Below the pieces are notes generated by a model. That model made no database searches and had not been told where the DNA came from. It saw only the letters and a program-made list of their open reading frames with translations. The translations under genes and the position numbers were made by a program. Of a DNA stretch of 32,017 nucleotides, positions 28,541 through 32,017 are shown one piece after another. Numbering within the stretch: position 1 is the first letter of the stretch; every line of letters starts with the position of its first letter. This DNA is from Spirogloea muscicola (Eukaryota; Streptophyta; Zygnematophyceae; Spirogloeales; Spirogloeaceae). Location of the stretch: the NCBI GenBank assembly GCA_009602725.1, contig WELB01000111.1, positions 431,112 through 463,128 of the forward strand. Direction: 5' to 3'.

Positions 28541-29119
28541 TCACTTTGGGGTACGGTGGGGTCACTTGGGGTACGGCCAGGATAGGGAAAAAGACATCTA
28601 AACCATAGTATTATCACTGCTCTCTTGTTCTTTTTAAGATGTTTTAGAAGGGGTCAGTGCCAAAAAAGGTCCATGAGACGGGTAGAGGTGCGCCAGGGAG
28701 CAAATCCAGGTCACCCCCTCATACCCCCACGAGCTCCTCCACGCAGAGGATGTTCGCAATCACATCAATGTGCGACCGATTGGCTCGACTGAAGTCATCA
28801 CAGCACCCCCGCCTGGCGGGCGCCTTACACGCCCGACACATATGGCGGCGGTCGACAACATACCCCAATCGCTTAAAGGCGCTGTAATCCTTGCTCCAGC
28901 GATGCCTGGGTGCCGAAAGCGCATGCTTACTTCTTTTAAAAAGATTTTATAAGGCTATAAAAGGTCTATGGGGTGCAGGGCGCTAAGAGACCGCGTTCTT
29001 GACCGACCCCACGGGCTGACTCGTCCACATCTCTGCAACGCCAAAAGATTTTAAGCGAGGGTTTTTGCGGAAAAAAGCCCTGCAATTACGGATAGGAGAC
29101 CTTTGAAGACTTTGGATAA
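28541..29119. other. GC-richer gap with a Cys-module remnant
   Basis: Richer in GC than the surrounding viral block. GGGGTACGG occurs twice within 25 bases near 28550. The minus-strand module fragment lies at about 28718-28907. The T-rich/A-rich imperfect hairpin near 29057-29081 (AGGGTTTTTGCGGAAAAAAGCCCT) is the only other structure seen. Confidence 0.4.
28718..28907 (-). pseudogene. C-terminal fragment of the viral Cys-rich module
   Basis: Read on the minus strand: HRWSKDYSAFKRLGYVVDRR, HMCRACKAPARRGCC, then FSRANRSHIDVIANILCVEE and a stop at about 28718. This is the most complete C-terminal end of the module also seen at 17904-18145 (minus) and 23340-23528 (plus). It lacks the upstream part. 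The pattern CxxC...GCC...NRS...I.NI looks like a zinc-binding end domain that I associate with many giant-virus and phage proteins, without a firm family name. Confidence 0.55.
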
Positions 29120-29140
29120 GTGCTGGAACATGTCTTTATT

Positions 29141-29403
29141 AGGAGCATCAAACATGATAACAGACACTGGCTCATCGCAGACATATCCTTTGATAGGCTT
29201 GTTCAGAACCTAGAGATCGCACAGACTTCTTCAACAAGAGGGGCACAAAATAAAGACGACAAATTGAGCAAGAGGTTAACTGCGCAACTGCAGATAAAGA
29301 GGCATGGATTATAAGATTACAGAGGCCTCGGTATCCTTGGTATTATCGAGCCCTCCTAAGACTCCTGTTGACGATAAGGTGTTGTTTATGGTTGATCCAA
29401 GAG
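29141..29403 (+). repeat. About 260-bp direct repeat, copy B
   Basis: Copy of 26420-26678. Here it supplies the upstream flank, start codon and first ~32 codons of the 641-aa frame and ends just before palindrome copy 4. Confidence 0.95.
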
Positions 29404-31229
29404 GGCTATCTGATAGATCTCACCAAGGCCTTGGTGAGATGGGCATCAAAAGGGTTGTAAAGAATGGCGTAGACCACATACCCGACTGGATTGTATCTCC
29501 GAGGACAGCGAATGTAAGGATGATATACGGAGCAAGCCTTGGCCTGCTAGAGTGCACTTACAATGTTGCCGGGAATATACTGACATGCTCTGGCATAAAG
29601 TATGAGTACATAGATACCTTCTACAAGGCAGACCTTGGCAATATTATGCGCATAATGGGGACAGAAGCGCAGCCCGGTGTAGAAACAGTGCTATTTAAGG
29701 CCCAGGGTTATACTAAGATATCGTGCCCTTGGAGCACGGTGATATTTGCAGATGTTGTTACAAACGATCCAGAGATATCGCGCTCTGCTGTTCTGAGCGA
29801 GAGTCTTGGGACAATAGGTACCAAACGTCTGTTGTCTGTGGTAGTACACATTGGCGAAGCTCAGGTAAGAGCCGTAATAAAGGCTAATAACAGGGCCGGC
29901 ATTACAATAAAGGTGTCTAAGCTCCCATGCCCACAAGCTGCAGACGTTGTGATGTCTTTGCTCAGGGATACGTTCAGGAGATACGAGCTGCAGTACGAGG
30001 AGCTAAGAGATGTGTACGGAGACCTCTCTAACAGCATATATATGGACGAAGAGCACGATACAGGGCCCTTGCAGGGCATAGGAGCACTGCGGTTAGAGCT
30101 GCCAGAGCTCTTTGTAAACAACTACACCAGGGAGTGCCCTGTGCTGCCACTCATAGTGCCTGATAGAGAGGCCATGTTGCACGAAGGCAAGCGTGTTATA
30201 CGTTATCCTAAGGATAACACCGAATACGGGAGATTATACACTGCGCCTAGCGAGTATTTTGTGGGGCTCAAGCGGAATCGTTTGGGCAACGCCAACTTGT
30301 TCCCCTATCTTGTTACCTGCTACACCTCCGATCATATGCTGCGAGCTAACTCCGATACCTACAGATACTACCTGGGATCTACGCACAGGGCTGAGAAAGA
30401 AGTGCACAGACCCGTGCCAAGGTCTATATTAGGGGGAATGTCTACGCCGTTATACGTTAGGGTAGGCACAGGCAAAGTGCCTAGCTCCTTTATCAGGTGT
30501 CTAGAGAGAGCCACAGGGCAAGAGATAGACCAGCCGTCGCTGCCTTGGGTGCCCCAGCTTGTAAGGCAAGAGATGTGGGAGGGTAGTGACGATCTTGTAA
30601 TGGCTGCTATAAATTCTGCTGTATCTGGGTCACTAGTTTACAGGTATTTCGAGGAACTCCTTAGAGTGTCTATACACGTGATTTCGATTGTAAATGGTAA
30701 GCTCGAGGATATGCTGCCTCCCCATGTTGCACCCTACTTCTGGGAACCCCCCTATCCGGGGCACGTTGTAGTCTTTGAGAACACGAGGGTCACTTATGGC
30801 AAGAAGTACAGGTTCCATGAGGTGCTTATGTCACAAGACAGATCTATGATATTTGATGATAAGGACAGGATAGTCGCATCGATTATAAGAGAGAGGCTCA
30901 AGCTATCGCTCAGGCCTGCCGCGCTCAGCGGCGCAGTAGAACAGCTTATCGATCCTTATGGGAAGTGCAGGCTAGTCTCCGTATCTGGAGAGACAGTACC
31001 TGTACTTACAAGGCCTCTGTCTGCGCCTATTATGGCCGTTCCTCTGTGTTTTTCCGATTCTCACATAGATAAAATGAACAGCATCAAGATGGCTATGGGC
31101 GTTGGTACATCAGATCCATACAAGAGGTCTACACACAACATAAGTTTCTTCCCTAATGACAGGTCTTTTAGGGAATGGATGTCGTACAAGAGGGGACTTC
31201 TACGACGAGAGGGAGGTGATTATCCGTGA
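29304..31229 (+). CDS. Putative viral early transcription factor, large-subunit-like (chimeric N-terminus)
   Basis: 641 aa, uninterrupted, no signal peptide. Tentative assignment to the poxvirus/NCLDV VETF large-subunit (A7-like) family rests on the overall pattern and on segments such as ELPELFVNNYTRECPVLPLI, LPWVPQLVRQEMW, EQLIDPYGKCRL and TRPLSAPIMAVPL. These resemble that family as I remember it, and a search is needed. The first ~32 codons lie in a 260-bp repeat, residues 34-46 are the translation of palindrome copy 4, and GIKRVVKNGV onward resumes a sequence also found at 17.9-18.1 kb. The true N-terminus was therefore probably replaced. The 3' end overlaps the RPB2 frame by 74 bases in another phase. 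The size is smaller than the ~700-1000 aa I would expect. Confidence 0.45.
   Translation: MDYKITEASVSLVLSSPPKTPVDDKVLFMVDPRGLSDRSHQGLGEMGIKRVVKNGVDHIPDWIVSPRTANVRMIYGASLGLLECTYNVAGNILTCSGIKYEYIDTFYKADLGNIMRIMGTEAQPGVETVLFKAQGYTKISCPWSTVIFADVVTNDPEISRSAVLSESLGTIGTKRLLSVVVHIGEAQVRAVIKANNRAGITIKVSKLPCPQAADVVMSLLRDTFRRYELQYEELRDVYGDLSNSIYMDEEHDTGPLQGIGALRLELPELFVNNYTRECPVLPLIVPDREAMLHEGKRVIRYPKDNTEYGRLYTAPSEYFVGLKRNRLGNANLFPYLVTCYTSDHMLRANSDTYRYYLGSTHRAEKEVHRPVPRSILGGMSTPLYVRVGTGKVPSSFIRCLERATGQEIDQPSLPWVPQLVRQEMWEGSDDLVMAAINSAVSGSLVYRYFEELLRVSIHVISIVNGKLEDMLPPHVAPYFWEPPYPGHVVVFENTRVTYGKKYRFHEVLMSQDRSMIFDDKDRIVASIIRERLKLSLRPAALSGAVEQLIDPYGKCRLVSVSGETVPVLTRPLSAPIMAVPLCFSDSHIDKMNSIKMAMGVGTSDPYKRSTHNISFFPNDRSFREWMSYKRGLLRREGGDYP
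29417..29440. repeat. 24-bp palindrome, copy 4, inside a coding frame
   Basis: Perfect dyad around CACCAAGGCCTTGGTG. The left flank CTGATAG is the inverse of the CTATCAG flank of copies 1 and 2. It keeps the 641-aa reading frame open. Confidence 0.95.
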
Positions 31230-31977
31230 CTTCTTCAGAAACCACGGGTGGATTGGTGGGATACTAGATGACTACAGAGCATATGTTAACATGATGTCGG
31301 GCCTTATTGGAGGGACCGTAACAAGCCCTATAATGGCTCCAGAAGAGTGTATTGCAGCAGGGGAGAGCTACGAGTGTGGGATATCTGTAGACGACGACCA
31401 GGTATGCAAGATACCTGCTATGACTAACGAGGGCTACTTCATAATACAGGGTGCAGAGAAAGTCCTCCTGATACAGGAGGTTAGGTTGAGAACAGAGCAC
31501 TATGTATTGAGCAATCCTCCGTCATGCGAGTGCACTATAATGCAATCTCCTGTCCCAGCAAGGATACGCATAAGAGACAGCTCATTTGTAGAGCTGGACA
31601 CCTCTATGATCTACAAGAATCTGAGAGGGATAAGATCAATAGGCATACACGAACTCTTAGCGCACATCTTCTCTGCCGACATTGGGGACATATATTCCTT
31701 GATACTCAGCTACTGCAGAGATCAGGGGCTTACCGACCTGTGTATGGTGCTTATATCCTCGTCGTCTGGAGGGATCAGGGGGATCATGAGCAGTGACGCC
31801 GATATCATCAGGGAGAAGATGTTCAAAGGGCTCATAGACTGCCAGGTTATCATGACAGTAACATCAATGCTTGTAGAGTGTGCCGTGGTAATGTTCTCTC
31901 CAGAGCTGCAGTCTGTTAGAGACGACTACCGCTTCAAGCGCTTGCGAACTCCAGGAGACATAGTCTACCGGTTTTAG
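31156..31977 (+). pseudogene. RPB2: Viral RNA polymerase second-largest subunit (RPB2), truncated by telomere
   Basis: The N-terminal ~270 residues of a protein that is normally over 1100 aa. Motifs are VIIRDFFRNHGWIGG near the start, the protrusion segment GYFIIQGAEKVLLIQE (about residues 93-108), and RDDYRFKRLRTPGD at the end. The last matches the conserved D..YGNKR...G.L segment that closes the lobe. The catalytic part is absent. The frame ends CTACCGG then TTTTAGG: the stop codon TAG at 31975-31977 is inside the telomere repeat. The start at 31156 overlaps the upstream frame by 74 bases. A polymerase gene is expected for viruses that transcribe in the cytoplasm or carry their own transcription machinery. 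As it stands the gene cannot make a working subunit. Confidence 0.85.
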
Positions 31978-32017
31978 GATTTAGGGTTTGGGGTTTAGGG
32001 TTTAGGGTTTAGGGTTT
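31972..32017 (+). repeat. Terminal telomeric repeats (TTTAGGG)
   Basis: About 46 bases of TTTAGGG with one TTTGGGG and one TTTAGGA unit, G-rich strand toward the window's end, continuing to the last base. TTTAGGG is the usual repeat of plants and many green algae (Chlamydomonas uses a longer unit). Confidence 0.95.

Larger units (their letters stand above)
16916..31971. other. Virus-derived, rearranged 15-kb block between two telomeric tracts
   Basis: AT-richer than the left half and without obvious introns in the coding sequence seen. It carries genes typical of large DNA viruses: an RNA polymerase second-largest subunit, a possible early transcription factor, a PD-(D/E)XK nuclease-like protein, and SGNH and GH5 enzymes. 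Complete-looking reading frames alternate with fragments, duplicated segments, palindromes and decayed frames. This points to an endogenous, degrading viral fragment rather than an intact viral genome. The source lineage (for example a relative of viruses of green algae) cannot be fixed from sequence reading alone. Confidence 0.75.

Noticed and set aside
16916-31971. CRISPR array or tRNA genes
   Set aside because: The palindromes and repeats are not regularly spaced with spacers, and I saw no tRNA-like cloverleaf sequence.
29304-31977. One frameshifted polymerase gene covering both the 641-aa frame and the RPB2 part
   Set aside because: The 641-aa frame shows no RPB2 motifs and is uninterrupted; the RPB2 N-terminal motifs begin only after 31190. 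Two overlapping genes fit better.

Overview
The window looks like the end of a nuclear chromosome from a green alga (Viridiplantae). Its left half (about 1-16,800) is GC-rich, intron-containing DNA with plant-type secretory-pathway genes. Its right half (about 16,920-31,970) is visibly AT-richer, and the coding sequence seen there has no obvious introns. It looks derived from a large nucleocytoplasmic DNA virus. The sequence finishes in TTTAGGG-type telomeric repeats, and a second, degenerate TTTAGGG/TTTGGGG tract in the same orientation lies at about 16,796-16,915, between the two halves.

Host part. Three genes could be rebuilt exon by exon with consistent GT/AG splice sites and phases. They are a site-1 protease (S1P/MBTPS1-type subtilase, minus strand, 9 exons, 3480-8649), the dolichyl-phosphate GlcNAc-phosphotransferase ALG7/DPAGT1 (minus strand, 10 exons, 10987-13852) and a p24/TMED cargo receptor (plus strand, 5 exons, 14943-16384). 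All three act in the ER/Golgi, but nothing else suggests co-regulation. The spaces between them carry a short dispersed repeat family, a possible retroelement remnant and low-complexity sequence. No gene was recognised in 1-3479.

Virus-like part. From left to right it holds an ORF whose 3' end is duplicated later, a Cys-rich viral module fragment, an SGNH/PC-esterase-like membrane protein followed at once by a GH5-like secreted glycosidase, a PD-(D/E)XK nuclease-like protein, small secreted or membrane proteins, and a long stretch of decayed reading frames. It ends with a 641-aa protein that may be an early transcription factor (VETF large-subunit-like), overlapped by the N-terminal part of a viral RNA polymerase second-largest subunit. 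The RPB2 reading frame runs directly into the terminal telomere, and its stop codon is made by the telomere repeat. The block is a mosaic: pieces of 30-260 bp are duplicated, a 24-28 bp palindrome recurs four times (once inside a coding frame), and several long perfect hairpins are present. A host-type dispersed repeat is also found inside it.

The simplest reading is that viral DNA was joined to a host chromosome end, or inserted into its telomere, was then broken and rearranged, and finally capped by a new telomere. Assembly chimerism or linker artefact must be excluded, especially at the palindromes and at the two telomere junctions.
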